A stretch of 64,000 nt of DNA from Faecalicatena contorta (GTDB taxonomy: Bacteria > Bacillota > Clostridia > Lachnospirales > Lachnospiraceae), in NCBI RefSeq assembly GCF_003149105.1, contig NZ_QGDS01000014.1:36879-100878 (forward strand), read 5' to 3'. The stretch's first letter is position 1; every line of letters starts with the position of its first letter. The notes below the pieces were generated by a model that made no database searches, had not been told where the DNA came from, and worked only from the letters and a program-made list of their open reading frames with translations. The position numbers were made by a program, and so were the translations under genes. Of this stretch, positions 45,173 to 54,965 are shown one piece after another.

Positions 45173-45643
45173 CTATTTTAAAAATTGTTTTAATTTTTTC
45201 TCCGCTGCTGATACAGACTTTGCAATTGCCTGAAGAGAACAATGTTCCTTCTTAGCAATCTGTTCATATGTCATTTCTTCAAAGTAATACAAATACAATC
45301 TTCGCTGCTGTATTTCTGGCAATTTTTTAATTGCCTTATGTAATCTTGCTATTTGAAGCTTTTTTAGTACAATTTCCTCCACACTATCTGCCTCTTGAAT
45401 TGCCCTTATATTTAATGTAGATTCCCATATTTCGGACTGCTCAATATGCCTATCTACTACATTGAGAAAGACTAAATCATCCAATTCAAAAGAATTGAAA
45501 GCCTTGTATAAATTACTGGTAATTTCCAACTGATGTTTAATACCTTGAGCATCTTCGAATGAAATATAGTAGTGCTCGTCCTTTTCATATATATTATAAG
45601 GATTATATTTGTCCTTTCTTCTTTTTGGGTGATTACCCTCCAT
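45173..45643 (-). CDS. Sigma-70 region 4-like HTH protein
   Basis: A 156-residue protein. The C-terminus is a sigma region 4 helix-turn-helix: HKAIKKLPEIQQRRLYLYYF, EEMTYEQIAKKEHCSLQAIA, KSVSAAEKKLKQFL. The N-terminus has a conserved phage/ICE-type beta part (YISFEDAQGIKHQLEITSNL). Proteins like this are frequent on Firmicute integrative elements and probably turn on element genes. GGAGGAAAG precedes the ATG. It stands upstream of the leader region and toxin, on the same strand. Confidence 0.87.
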   Translation of the reverse strand: MEGNHPKRRKDKYNPYNIYEKDEHYYISFEDAQGIKHQLEITSNLYKAFNSFELDDLVFLNVVDRHIEQSEIWESTLNIRAIQEADSVEEIVLKKLQIARLHKAIKKLPEIQQRRLYLYYFEEMTYEQIAKKEHCSLQAIAKSVSAAEKKLKQFLK

Positions 45644-46044
45644 TTTCTTTCCTCCAATCTGATTTTTTCTAAAAATCCAAATTGGTTGGTGGAGAACGCT
45701 CGCCCCTATATGACAAATATTTTATTTTAGTTACAGGAAGAATTTGTATCCGTATGTTTGATGATTTTACAAGGCCTATATATATTACAGGTGGAAATAT
45801 GTAAAAGTTTGTCGAATAAAAAAATGCCGCAGTTCTCGTTAAAACTGCGGCAAATATATATGGACTCTTTTTCATTTTTATCTGATATGTACTTATTTTG
45901 TTTCCTATGTAAAACTACTCCTCCCGGCCAGAAGATTACATCTGCATAAAACTACAATATTCCTCTCTTAACGGTAGGGGAGATATACTATATTAATATT
46001 GGGATTTACCTAATATCTCATTTATTATTGGTAACCGTCAAATA
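45644..46044. other. Right flank of the island, no clear gene
   Basis: AT-rich stretch with a hairpin at 45825-45851 and the upstream region of the sigma-like gene. A 68-codon minus frame (45669-45875) has no good ribosome site and is not called. The right end of the island is probably here, but I could not find an att repeat. Confidence 0.35.
45821..45852 (-). terminator. Hairpin at the right flank of the island
   Basis: GCCGCAGTT and AACTGCGGC arms; on the minus strand a run of seven T follows. It would stop transcripts entering the island from the right. Confidence 0.7.
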
Positions 46045-47892
46045 GGTTCTTTCCGAACTTGGTTGATTTCATCAAGAGAAAGCGTTATAATTTAATTCAG
46101 GTGGTGATATTATTATGGAAAATGCGATGGTTAAATTATTAGACTCTGATCTTGAATGTATGGATTGTAAAATTAAAAAAGACCGAATAATTCTAGCGGT
46201 ATCTTCTTCAAAAACAACTGTTCCCTGCCCATATTGTGGACAAGCTTCGTCCAAAATCCATTCCGTATATCAGCGTGAAATTCAAGATATACCTATGCAT
46301 GATAAGCAAACTATTTTGCTGCTAAACACAAGAAAGATGTTCTGCACTAACTCTGATTGTGCTTATAAAACTTTCACAGAAAGATTTCGTTTTGTAGAAT
46401 CCCATGGAAAGAAGACAAAACGGCTCATAGAAAAAGTGCTCATGACGTCCACAAAGTTAAGTTCTGTCACAGCATCCATTTTATTGAAAGCTGATTCTAT
46501 AAAGGCATCTAAAAGCAGCATTTGTGATCTGCTTAAAAAAAATGCCGATGATTGTGGATAAAGCACTTATAACAAAGGTTTGTGTGGATGATTTTGCTTT
46601 TCGAAAACGATATTCCTATGGCTCTGTTATGGTTGATATTGAAACACATAGAATTCTTGATATTATTGATTCAAGAGAGACAAAGCAGGTAGAAAAATGG
46701 CTGGGTTCTTACCCTAATCTTCAAGTAGTATCACGGGATGGGGCCAGGACCTATTCTTCAGCAACTTCACACTCCCATCCGGACGCACTACAGGTAAGTG
46801 ACCGCTTTCATCTGCTGAAAAATCTTTCCGAAGCTGCCGAGAAATACATGCGCCGGCTGTTCCCTTCGCGGTTAGTAATACCCGCAACCAGTAAATCACA
46901 AAGTGCAGAAATGCAGGCACTATATAATACCCGGAATCGCTCTGAAAGGATTCTATTTGCACAGCAAAAGCGCAAGGAAGGATATACCATAAATGACATT
47001 GCTTTGTTGTTACATTCGTCAGTTACCACAATCTCAAAATATCTTTCCATTCCAGAAGCTGAAATTCCCAAAGCAAAAGGAAATGCACGAGAAATCCAGC
47101 ATATTCAGCAAATGGAGAAGAAGAAAATGGCAATTCAAGAGGTACGGACATGGTACCATCTTGGACATTCCGTTGATGAAATTACACGTTTAACTGGTCA
47201 TACCTTGCTAACGGTAAACAATTATCTAAAAGATAACTGTTCCCTCAGTAATGGACATTATGATGACAAGTCCACCTTGGAAAGCTTGCTCCTTATGAGC
47301 AGGAAGTAGTTGAGATGCGATCCAATGGAATCACCTATGCAAAAATTCATGAGCATATCTGCCGGAAAGGATATACTGGTACCGTTGCTTCTCTTCGCGT
47401 ATTTATGCAAAAGGAGCGGACACATAAACGCACAATTGCGAGTCAGGAGTCGGAACCGGTAGAGTACATACCACGTAAATTCATGTGTCAATTAATCTAC
47501 CGAGAGTTGGAAAATATAAAAGGCCTGACCAAGGAACAGTACGATGCAGCGGTAAAAAAGTATCCAGAACTTGGTCAATTGTATACTGTTCTAAAAGAAT
47601 TCCATCGAATCGTTTTTTCTGGTAAAAGCGAAGAGTTGGAACAATGGATGGAAACAGCATCTGCTCTAAAACTGGATGAATTGGACAGCTACATATCGGG
47701 GCTAAAAAATGATTTACAAGCAGTTAAAAACGGAATTGTATATGAATATAATAACGGTTTGGCTGAAGGTAGTGTTAACAAAATAAAATTGATAAAACGG
47801 ATTATGTATGGCCGGAACAGTTTTAAGTTATTAAAAGCCAAGATTTTATTGAATGAATATTATTATCAAATCACCTAAGTTTGGAAAGAACC
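46045..47892 (+). mobile_element. ISL3 family insertion sequence
   Basis: Terminal inverted repeats begin GGTTCTTTCCGAACTTGG on the left and GGTTCTTTCCAAACTTAG on the right (complement). The element is flanked on both sides by GTCAAATA (46037-46044 and 47893-47900), an exact 8-bp target duplication as known for ISL3. It spans 1848 bases and holds one broken transposase gene. Confidence 0.92.
46115..47878 (+). pseudogene. ISL3 transposase, frameshifted
   Basis: Three frames together give a full ISL3 transposase. Part one (46115-46561) has the zinc-binding head CPYCGQASSK and CTNSDCAYKTF. Part two has the DDE-type core: VDDFAFRKRYSYGSVMVDIE, VVSRDGARTYSSA and the HTH stretch. Part three (47315-47878) is the C-terminal Tnp domain with IVYEYNNGLAEGSVNKIKLI. 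The first shift falls at a run of eight A (46537-46544), the second near 47290. The first could be programmed slippage, but the second has no such run, so the gene is probably dead. The clean target repeat indicates a fairly recent insertion. Confidence 0.88.
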
Positions 47893-47933
47893 GTCAAATA
47901 AAATAGTGAATGTGAAAACAGCCTTTTCCCTGA

Positions 47934-49340
47934 TACTATCAGAAAAATGACTCTTGGCAGATTTTCTGTATGAATTGATTCCAGAGCATGTAATCTTCCA
48001 GATATCTTGGAAACTCCATAAAGGCGCTGCCAGGGATGTCAATTAAGATGAACTGGATATACCGATTCAGATTTATGCCATTTACCTTGTCCATTTCAAT
48101 CAGGGTATAGATTCCAGCACTCGCAGTAACACCCCTTGGACTCCCAGAGAACAACAAATTCTTTCGCCCTATAGTAAACGGGCAAATACTGTTTTGGGCG
48201 AGATTATTCGAAATCGCACAGTTGCCATCTAAAAGATAATTCATCAGTCCTTCTCTCTGGTTAAAAGCATAGGTAAATACAGCTCCCAGCTTTGACTTGG
48301 GGAGGATTCCCGCAGAAGCCTTTTCTGCCCATGACCAAAAGGCTTCTAATACAGGTTTTTCTCCAGCTCAAACAGTTTATTCAACAGAAGCATCTGGTAA
48401 TCAGCAACCTTTTCGTATCCTCTATAGGTATCAGTATGTATAAATACTTGATAGGAGGCCAAGAACTCCTGAGGATATTTTCCGTCTCTGCCAGATTGGT
48501 ATTCAAAAAGGTGGATTGGATGGGGGCTTCCTTGATGGAACTATAAACCCACATATAAGAGTCTGTTGTATTTTTTCGTCCCGGTTCTTTCAGCACATGG
48601 AGAAGTGTTTCATCAACGTGCAAGTAGTGCTGTAAAAGGAGTTTCTGCTTTAAAAGCGCTACAACTGGGGATAACCAATCACGGTGACTACTTATAATCC
48701 AGTTAGCCGTGGTACCCCAAGGTTCTCCCATTCCTTTTTCTGGCGATATAATTAAACTGCCAATTCATATTTTTGATGAATGCCCCATCCAACGGATGAC
48801 GGGACGCATAGGAATGCTGTATCACCGGATAAGACATGGGAAATTTCTTCATATATGGTCCACCATTCTTGCGGCAAGTCCGGCATTCAAAGGTTTCACG
48901 GTAATAATCAACTACTCTAATCCTGGCTGGAATAAACTCAATCTCTGTACCAACGAATTCTTTACCAACAGATTGCAAAGAGTTATTACAGCTTTCTCAG
49001 AAACGATCCTCCTCCGCGAGGGTACACAGTTTCTTATCATGGGGAATATCTTTCAATAATTCCTTCCGTTGTTCCTTGAACTGCCGGCGTCGGTATGAAT
49101 CCACATCTTTCATATCTAAATCAGCCGCTTTTGGGGGGAAGAAACTTCGGCTTCATCAAAAATAGACATCTGTCCCTCGATACCAAGAGATGATGTCTGT
49201 TCGGAAGAACGTCCAAAAAGTTTATGGGTCAGATAATCAACCTTTTCCTGGAGGAGCCAGTTCTGATCTTCTAAATCTTTCACCTTGTTTTGAAGCTGTC
49301 CTTTTCCTCTTCTGCCGCTGTAGGGCCACAATAGGAACAA
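47934..49340 (-). pseudogene. IS66 family transposase remnant
   Basis: Several minus-strand frames cover an IS66 TnpC transposase in pieces. From the N-terminus: a coiled-coil head (LEDQNWLLQEKVDYLTHKLF, GRSSEQTS) at 49116-49340; a zinc-finger part (YYRETFECRTCRKNG) at 48703-48978; the catalytic core (YLHVDETLLHVLKEPG, DSYMWVYSS) at 48381-48731; and the C-terminal part (LLDGNCAISNNLAQNSICPF, TIGRKNLLFSGSPRGV) at 47939-48244. Frameshifts separate all of them. The accessory IS66 genes are not seen. Confidence 0.85.
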
Positions 49341-49758
49341 GGGATCGCTTGGGAGGGCACGGGATTTCTTCTTTTATACAAGCTGTTGGAGGATGATTCC
49401 TTCAGCTGGCCACGCACTCCCCAAGATGCAGAAGAATTATCACGGGAGTAGTACCTGATGCTGATGCAGGGACCAAATTCTATAGAGCCAAAAATCAAGG
49501 AAGTTACACCTACAAGGGTTCTTTGAAACTTTGTTTTGTACAAAACAGGGAAATTTAATTGTCTCCATTTTCTATATGTATTCGATAACATACCAAAAGC
49601 AAATATGCCGTAAAACTGCCGTTTTTTCAATATGACTACCTGCCGCAACGGCACATTTGAACATTGAAAACTCTACATAATGACGGATTCCAAAAAGTAC
49701 TGAAAGTGGCATGCTAGGATTTTGCGGTATAATGAAGCCATACAAAGGATAGTCGACT
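49341..49758. other. Junction between IS66 and IS3 remnants
   Basis: Decayed sequence without a recognisable gene. A minus frame at 49280-49654 has no family match or ribosome site and is not called. Confidence 0.35.
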
Positions 49759-50088
49759 ATGGCGAATAAATATACCGTTAAAGAATTGAATCAATGATGT
49801 TTTCAATGCTTCTCTTAACGGTCATAAATGCCTGGAAGCATTTGAAATCACCAGACCTTTAAGCTATAAAGGATGTCCATACGACAATGCGGTAGCAGAA
49901 GCAACTTTTAAAAGCATCAATACAGAATTCGTAAAAATCAAACTTTTGCAAATCTAAAGACATTAAAACTGCAACTTACTAATTATGTGAATTGGTTCAA
50001 CAATCACAGAATTCATTCCTCACATGGTTACTTAACTCCAGATGAGTACGGGATGAATAACCTAAAAAATTGTTTAGTTTACTGTTGA
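49759..50088 (+). pseudogene. IS3 family transposase remnant with internal deletion
   Basis: It starts MANKYTVKELNQ, like the first codons of an OrfA, and after about 60 bases passes into the end of the OrfB integrase. In two frames it reads RPLSYKGCPYDNAVAEATFK, SINTEFVK, then NLKTLKLQLTNYVNWFNNHR and IHSSHGYLTPDEY. The catalytic Glu region (NAVAE) is present, but most of the gene is lost and there is one frameshift. Confidence 0.8.
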
Positions 50089-50345
50089 CAATTCAATTTG
50101 TAAATGATTAGGTGCTGTACTTTGACCATTTTAAGTACTGTATATACATTTGTACGAGTCTCGGATTCATTATACACCGCCAAATATCCAAGTTCTTTCT
50201 CCTATTTATATAAAACATGAATTAAGAATTGGTACAAAGAGTTTGAATTGTCAAAAATTATTCAGACAACTTTTTTAGGGTATTATTCTGTATGCGGATG
50301 GTTTGACATTTACTTAGCATAACCGGGGATTAAGACTTTTATTTA
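50089..50345. other. Intergenic stretch downstream of the peptide exporter
   Basis: AT-rich and without ORF or clear terminator. Confidence 0.3.
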
Positions 50346-51971
50346 CTATTTGATTTTTTTTAATACACCCTGCTTCAACAAGTATACTGAATCCATGTTA
50401 TCAAAGTTTGTTTTTCTGTGGGTGATTAATATAACGGCTTTATGATCCAATTTGTTTATTATTTCTTCCAGCTTATAGGCGGAATTTTGGTCTAAATTTG
50501 AATCAGACTCATCAAAAATAAAAACCTCCGAATTTTTACATAAAGCTCTGGATAAAGCAATTCTTTGGCGTTCCCCACCAGATAAATTCTTTGCATTATT
50601 ATTAAGTTGTTTATTTAACAACTCTTTTGTAACGCCCCAAAATCCCTCATCATATTTAATAATTTGATCATCGCTTAATTCTTCTTTTAAATCTAGATTA
50701 TACCTTAAACTATTTTTAAATAAAAAAATGGATTGACTGCACACACTGAAAACATTTCGATATTCAATCATATTATAATCTAACACATTCTGTTCATTTA
50801 AACATAATTCCCCCGAATCTGGAACAATAAAACGAAGTATTATATTAGCTAAAGTAGTTTTTCCACTTCCATTTTCACCTATAATAGCAATTTTTTCACC
50901 CGCATGAAGGACAAGATTAATATTTTTAAGCAAATCTTTATCTCTATAAGAAAAAGAAACATTTTTAAATTCTAATTTTTTAAATTTATCTACCTTTAAA
51001 ACACCGCTGTCAACCTCTTCTGGACTATCTAAAAAAAGGGAGAAATGCTTTAAAGATGGTTTTATTCTTGCTATAATAAATTTTACATATAGCACTGTTG
51101 ATATCGGTCTAATAATATATTCTGTGTACGTAATAAAAGCCAATAATACACCAACTGTCATTTTTCTCTGGCATACTAAGTACCCTGCAATACCATATAT
51201 TAATGTTCTTATTATCCATTCTAATATATTATCAAAAGTTGTATTATAACAATCAATCATAGATGCTTTATACCGCAGCTCTAATATATCATGTTGTTTA
51301 CCTTTCAAAAATATATTTTTTTTGTTGAATAGATTCCATAATTTAATTTCCTTAAGTCCATCTATGGTTTCTCCCCACCATTCATAAAATTTTTGAGATT
51401 CATGTATTAAATTGTTGTTTATTTTTTCTATTTTTTTGGAAAATAAAATTGTAAAAGCTAATTTAATCGGTAAAAATAAAAGGACTAAGAAAGTAAGATA
51501 TAAATTAATATGTGCGAGTCCGATAATAGCTCCTATTGTTATTATGCCGTAGTTTATAACAACCAAAGTTCCACTATCAAAAAGCATACTTATATTATTT
51601 ATATCTAAAGTCAATACATTGCTTAAAGACGTACTATTGGTTTGGTCAAAATAGTTTACATTTAATATCACAATTTTTTCAAAAGCTTTTCCATAGAGAT
51701 ATTCTACAAAGTCATTTTTTAATCTTGCATAGTTCCTAGTTTGAATAATCTCTGAAATTTGTTGAAATATTATTGTCCCTAAAATAAGAATGGTATAATA
51801 TATTACATTAGAATATATACCTTTAACTAGTCCATTATCAATTAATTTTTGAGAAAACACTGGTTGTAGATATGAAAAAACAACACCAATTACAGATAGA
51901 AAAATTGTTAATATAAATAATATTTTCTTTTTTTTGACAAAGCAAAAGATTTGCTTCTTTATTTTAATCAT
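50346..51971 (-). CDS. ABC exporter of the Cys-rich peptide cluster
   Basis: A 541-residue half-transporter with six membrane helices (about 1-310) fused to an ATPase. Walker A is GENGSGKTTLANI, the signature LSGGERQRIALSRAL, and Walker B EVFIFDESDSNLD. DESDS replaces the usual DEPTS; the catalytic Glu is kept. There is no C39 peptidase domain, so any leader must be cut by another protease. I chose the ATG at 51971 (MIKIKKQIFC) with AAAGGAT upstream. It lies downstream of the precursor on the same strand, separated by IS debris, and probably exports the mature peptide. Confidence 0.85.
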   Translation of the reverse strand: MIKIKKQIFCFVKKKKILFILTIFLSVIGVVFSYLQPVFSQKLIDNGLVKGIYSNVIYYTILILGTIIFQQISEIIQTRNYARLKNDFVEYLYGKAFEKIVILNVNYFDQTNSTSLSNVLTLDINNISMLFDSGTLVVINYGIITIGAIIGLAHINLYLTFLVLLFLPIKLAFTILFSKKIEKINNNLIHESQKFYEWWGETIDGLKEIKLWNLFNKKNIFLKGKQHDILELRYKASMIDCYNTTFDNILEWIIRTLIYGIAGYLVCQRKMTVGVLLAFITYTEYIIRPISTVLYVKFIIARIKPSLKHFSLFLDSPEEVDSGVLKVDKFKKLEFKNVSFSYRDKDLLKNINLVLHAGEKIAIIGENGSGKTTLANIILRFIVPDSGELCLNEQNVLDYNMIEYRNVFSVCSQSIFLFKNSLRYNLDLKEELSDDQIIKYDEGFWGVTKELLNKQLNNNAKNLSGGERQRIALSRALCKNSEVFIFDESDSNLDQNSAYKLEEIINKLDHKAVILITHRKTNFDNMDSVYLLKQGVLKKIK

Positions 51972-52083
51972 TCCAATTTCATCCTTTCCTTTTTTGCCAA
52001 CTATTTTCCATATAAATATTACGATACGGTGAAGCCGTTTGTCCGATGTGACCAATACCACCATTCCGAAAGTGCAAATCCTC

Positions 52084-52275
52084 CTAATAATACTCAGTTT
52101 GGATCGAATCCAATCCATAGGCTTCTCGCGTAATGCCAGTAGTTTCCTTCTCCTGATTTATTTTAGGTCCGTTTGATGACAGTGTTTCCTCCATCGTGAC
52201 CAGAAAATTTTTGATACGTTTATAATTTGATAAATTCGTGTATGATAGAGTCTTTTTACATGCGGCTTCCAACAT
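52084..52275 (-). pseudogene. IS21 IstA C-terminal remnant
   Basis: A 63-codon frame reading MLEAACKKTLSYTNLSNYKR then IKNFLVTMEETLSSNGPK resembles the C-terminal end of IS21-type IstA transposases. The rest of the gene and istB are missing. Confidence 0.45.
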
Positions 52276-52370
52276 AGCTTCTCAGTTCTTCTTTTTATAA
52301 TTAACTTAAAGTTCATATCCCTTAATTCCTCTGTCATTAAAAATCAGTAAATACAGCTGACAAACACTTC

Positions 52371-52435
52371 ATAATGTACCTCCTTGATTAGAATATGAAC
52401 TGTCCTCTATCCACCTAATCAAGGAGGTACATTAT
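52371..52435. repeat. Perfect 21-bp inverted repeat covering a ribosome site
   Basis: Arms at 52371-52391 and 52415-52435 are exact complements around 23 bases. The right arm holds AAGGAGGT and the start codon of the IS4-type remnant follows in it, so the mRNA hairpin would hide the ribosome site. Confidence 0.85.
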
Positions 52436-52900
52436 GAAATATTCATTCAGTAAAGACAATACTACTTGGTACAATTAATGAACTTGCAGTAAATCCAGAC
52501 CAAGAAAATAAACTGTTAATTCTGGCAGGAATTTTACCCGTAACAGGAAGCTCCGCTTCAAAGACTTCCTGCTGATGTTCCTGACCATGGAAGGGATATT
52601 CACTAGGGAAGAAATTTATGGTTACTTAGAGCACACGACCAAGGATATTATAAAAGCTGCTTTTTACAAATAGAGAGATAAACTTAGGGCGTAGACCCTT
52701 GGAAACCTCCTCATTGCATTTAACATAAAGCTAAAATCTTTCCAATGGGGAGCACCAGCTTATTGCCTATGATGACACTGCACTTGATCTTTTAACCCAT
52801 ATACATTGTTTGAGCCCAAAAGGATATCAACAGGGAATTTTAACTAAATCCATGTAAATGCCTTTTATTCCGGGAATAAAGATACTTGATGTGAAGAGTC
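52434..52900 (+). pseudogene. IS4-type transposase N-terminal remnant
   Basis: It starts MKYSFSKDNTTWYN, hits a stop, and continues in other frames as KLRFKDFLLMFLTMEGIFTR, EEIYGYLEHTTKDIIKAAFY, which resembles the N-terminal part of IS4-family transposases. Later pieces include FQWGAPAYC and THIHCLSPKGYQQGI. Several stops and shifts are present. Confidence 0.6.
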
Positions 52901-53276
52901 TGATCGTTCAAAATATTAAGGTAATCAAAATCTGGCAGAACCTTTGCCCGTCAACAGCGGTACAAACTCCCAATCGGTTATTGTTATCATAATTAGTAGA
53001 AAACAAAAATCTACCCTTTTATATAATAATACTTATTCAGGCAAATTTATTTTTTAAAAAATAGACTATATTGTCTTAAGTTACTGACTTCGATTGTAAC
53101 CTTACCCACTTAATCGCCTTATCAAGTTTCTGCTCGTATGCCCAAGAATTTTGCTACACCACTGCCCTCATCAATACCATAACTGATACCAACTCGTAGT
53201 TCGCTACACTTGCTGATAAATACCCGCGACTGAACTTGCACCAGCTAGATTAGTGCCATACTTAGCACATAGTTAA
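52901..53276. other. Intergenic debris between IS4 remnant and precursor gene
   Basis: No supported gene. A start-less minus frame at about 53136-53240 reads VGISYGIDEGSGVAKFLGIR; I cannot place it. Confidence 0.3.
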
Positions 53277-53313
53277 AATTAACCGGGAGATACGTATGTC
53301 CCCCGGTTAATTT
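53277..53313 (-). terminator. Terminator of the precursor peptide gene
   Basis: AAATTAACCGGG and CCCGGTTAATTT pair perfectly around 13 bases, five bases beyond the stop codon of the precursor. Confidence 0.75.
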
Positions 53314-53317
53314 CCGA

Positions 53318-53455
53318 CTACGGTTTTGTTAATAAATTTATAAATCTTCTCATATCCCGGCTCTCGCGCTCACATGCTGTTATACACGAACACCAACGAA
53401 GGACTTCCGTAATAGGTAATGAATTATGTACTCGTTTACCTAAATTTTTCTTCAT
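53318..53455 (-). CDS. Candidate Cys-rich RiPP precursor peptide (CLI_3235-like), 45 aa
   Basis: A 45-residue peptide too short for most gene finders. The leader reads MKKNLGKRVHNSLPITEVLR and the core starts WCSCITACERESRDMRRFIN. The LGK-plus-basic opening, a short spacer with Glu before the core, and Cys-x-Cys spacing resemble the precursors of the CLI_3235 class, the substrates of CcpM maturases. Only three Cys are present, fewer than in the members I recall. AAGGAGGTGA precedes the ATG, a good promoter lies just upstream and a perfect hairpin just after the stop. It lies between the maturation genes and the exporter, on the same strand. Class assignment is inference. Confidence 0.7.
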   Translation of the reverse strand: MKKNLGKRVHNSLPITEVLRWCSCITACERESRDMRRFINLLTKP

Positions 53456-53479
53456 ATAATTTCACCTCCTTCCTACTAC

Positions 53480-53508
53480 AATATATTTATGGTTAATATC
53501 CCTTACAA
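53480..53508 (-). promoter_or_regulatory. Promoter of the precursor peptide gene
   Basis: Minus-strand TTGTAA (53508-53503), a 17-base spacer and TATATT (53485-53480), 25 bases before the start codon. Confidence 0.65.
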
Positions 53509-53519
53509 CCAGTAAGGAA

Positions 53520-53753
53520 TTATCCATCTTGTTGCTTAAGCTGTTAGAATGTAGGTAGCAATAGGTATATCGTCTCCCTTTCTTGGACTTCGCGTCCGTA
53601 TTTTAGACTGATAACCAGCTCCTCATTCGCAGCGTTCGTTTTATGCAGGTTGAACTGCCCCAGGTACGTTCGTGTCACACCACAGTAGATAGAATAGGCA
53701 ATGAGTAAAACTGGTACTGATCCATTGCAATAATCTTAAGGAGTGACAAATTT
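53520..53753 (+). ncRNA. Candidate IS110 bridge RNA region
   Basis: About 235 bases of noncoding, moderately GC-rich DNA directly before the IS110 transposase. IS110-group elements encode their bridge RNA in this left end. No ORF occupies it. I cannot define the loops or the exact element end by eye. Confidence 0.45.
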
Positions 53754-54965
53754 ATGAACATGAACGCAATAGGTATTGATGTATCCAAGGGCAAGAGCAT
53801 GGTTGCTATCCTACGCCCTTATGGTGAGATTGTTTCATCACCATTTGAAATCAGGCACACTTCCGGTAACATCCAATTTTTGATTGACCAGATCAAGTCT
53901 ATCGAAGGTGAATCCCGCATAGTTATGGAGCACACTGGCCGTTATTACGAACCTCTGGCCCGTGAGCTTTCTCTAGCAGGCCTTTTTGTTACTGCCGTGA
54001 ATCCTAAGCTCATTAAAGATTTCGGAGATAACTCCCTCCGAAAAGTAAAATCGGATAAAGCTGATGCTGTAAAAATTGCCCGTTACACTCTTGACAGTTG
54101 GACTGAATTGAAACAATATAGTCTTATGGATGAAATACGCAATCAGTTAAAGACTATGAACCGTCAGTTTGGGTTTTATATGAAACACAAAACTGCTATG
54201 AAGAACAACTTCATCGGTATCCTTGATCAGACTTATCCTGGTGTTAATACTTACTTTGACAGCCCTGCCCGTGATGATGGCAGCCAGAAATGGGTTGATT
54301 TCGCCACTACATACTGGCATGTGGACTGTGTTCGTAAACTGTCATTAAACGCATTTGTCGACCATTATCAGAAATGGTGTAAACGCAAGAAGTACAACTT
54401 CAGCAAAGACAAGGCTGAAGAAATCTATGGAGCAGCAAAGGAACTTGTTCCGGTACTTCCAAAAGATGATTTAACCAAGCTGATATTTAAACAGGCAGTA
54501 GAACAATTAAATACTGCTTGTAAGACCGTGGAGGAACTCCGTACCCTGATGAATGAAACAGCAGCCAAACTGCCTGAATATCCTGTCGTTATGGAAATGA
54601 AAGGGGTTGGTCCATCTCTTGGCCCTCAACTTATAGCTGAAATTGGGGATGTTACCCAATTTACCCATAAAGGGGCTATGACCGCATTTGCCGGTGTCGA
54701 TCCAGGTGTAAATGAATCTGGAACCTATGAACAGAAAAGCGTTCCAACCTCCAAGCGTGGCTCCGCAGCCCTTAGGAAGACCCTATTTCAGGTTATGGAC
54801 TGTCTCATCAAAACAAAGCCTCAGGATGACCCTGTATATGCGTTTATTGATAAAAAACGTGCCCAGGGAAAGCCTTACTATGTCTACATGACCGCAGGTG
54901 CTAATAAGTTCCTACGTATTTATTACGGAAGAGTAAAAGAATACCTCATGTCTCTCCCAGAATAA
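53754..54965 (+). CDS. IS110 family transposase
   Basis: A 403-residue DEDD-type transposase. The RuvC-like domain has AIGIDVSKGKSMVAI, EHTGRYYEPLARELSLAG and SDKADAVKIARYTL, giving the acidic residues. The C-terminal Tnp_2 domain has MKGVGPSLGPQLIAEIGDVT, FAGVDPGVNESGTY and the catalytic serine region PTSKRGSAALRKTLFQ. The gene is intact and looks active. AAGGAGTG precedes the ATG. The element sits on the plus strand within the minus-strand peptide cluster, between the acyl-carrier-related gene and the precursor gene. Confidence 0.94.
   Translation: MNMNAIGIDVSKGKSMVAILRPYGEIVSSPFEIRHTSGNIQFLIDQIKSIEGESRIVMEHTGRYYEPLARELSLAGLFVTAVNPKLIKDFGDNSLRKVKSDKADAVKIARYTLDSWTELKQYSLMDEIRNQLKTMNRQFGFYMKHKTAMKNNFIGILDQTYPGVNTYFDSPARDDGSQKWVDFATTYWHVDCVRKLSLNAFVDHYQKWCKRKKYNFSKDKAEEIYGAAKELVPVLPKDDLTKLIFKQAVEQLNTACKTVEELRTLMNETAAKLPEYPVVMEMKGVGPSLGPQLIAEIGDVTQFTHKGAMTAFAGVDPGVNESGTYEQKSVPTSKRGSAALRKTLFQVMDCLIKTKPQDDPVYAFIDKKRAQGKPYYVYMTAGANKFLRIYYGRVKEYLMSLPE

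Noticed and set aside
45669..45875. A 68-codon minus-strand frame beside the sigma-like gene
   Set aside because: It has no good ribosome site, contains a terminator hairpin, and reads as noncoding flank.
49280..49654. A 124-codon minus-strand frame between IS66 and IS3 remnants
   Set aside because: No family pattern or ribosome site; it appears to be chance reading of decayed IS DNA.
53136..53240. Start-less frame reading SYGIDEGSGVAKFLGIR
   Set aside because: No start codon and no family recognised; too little to call a gene remnant.
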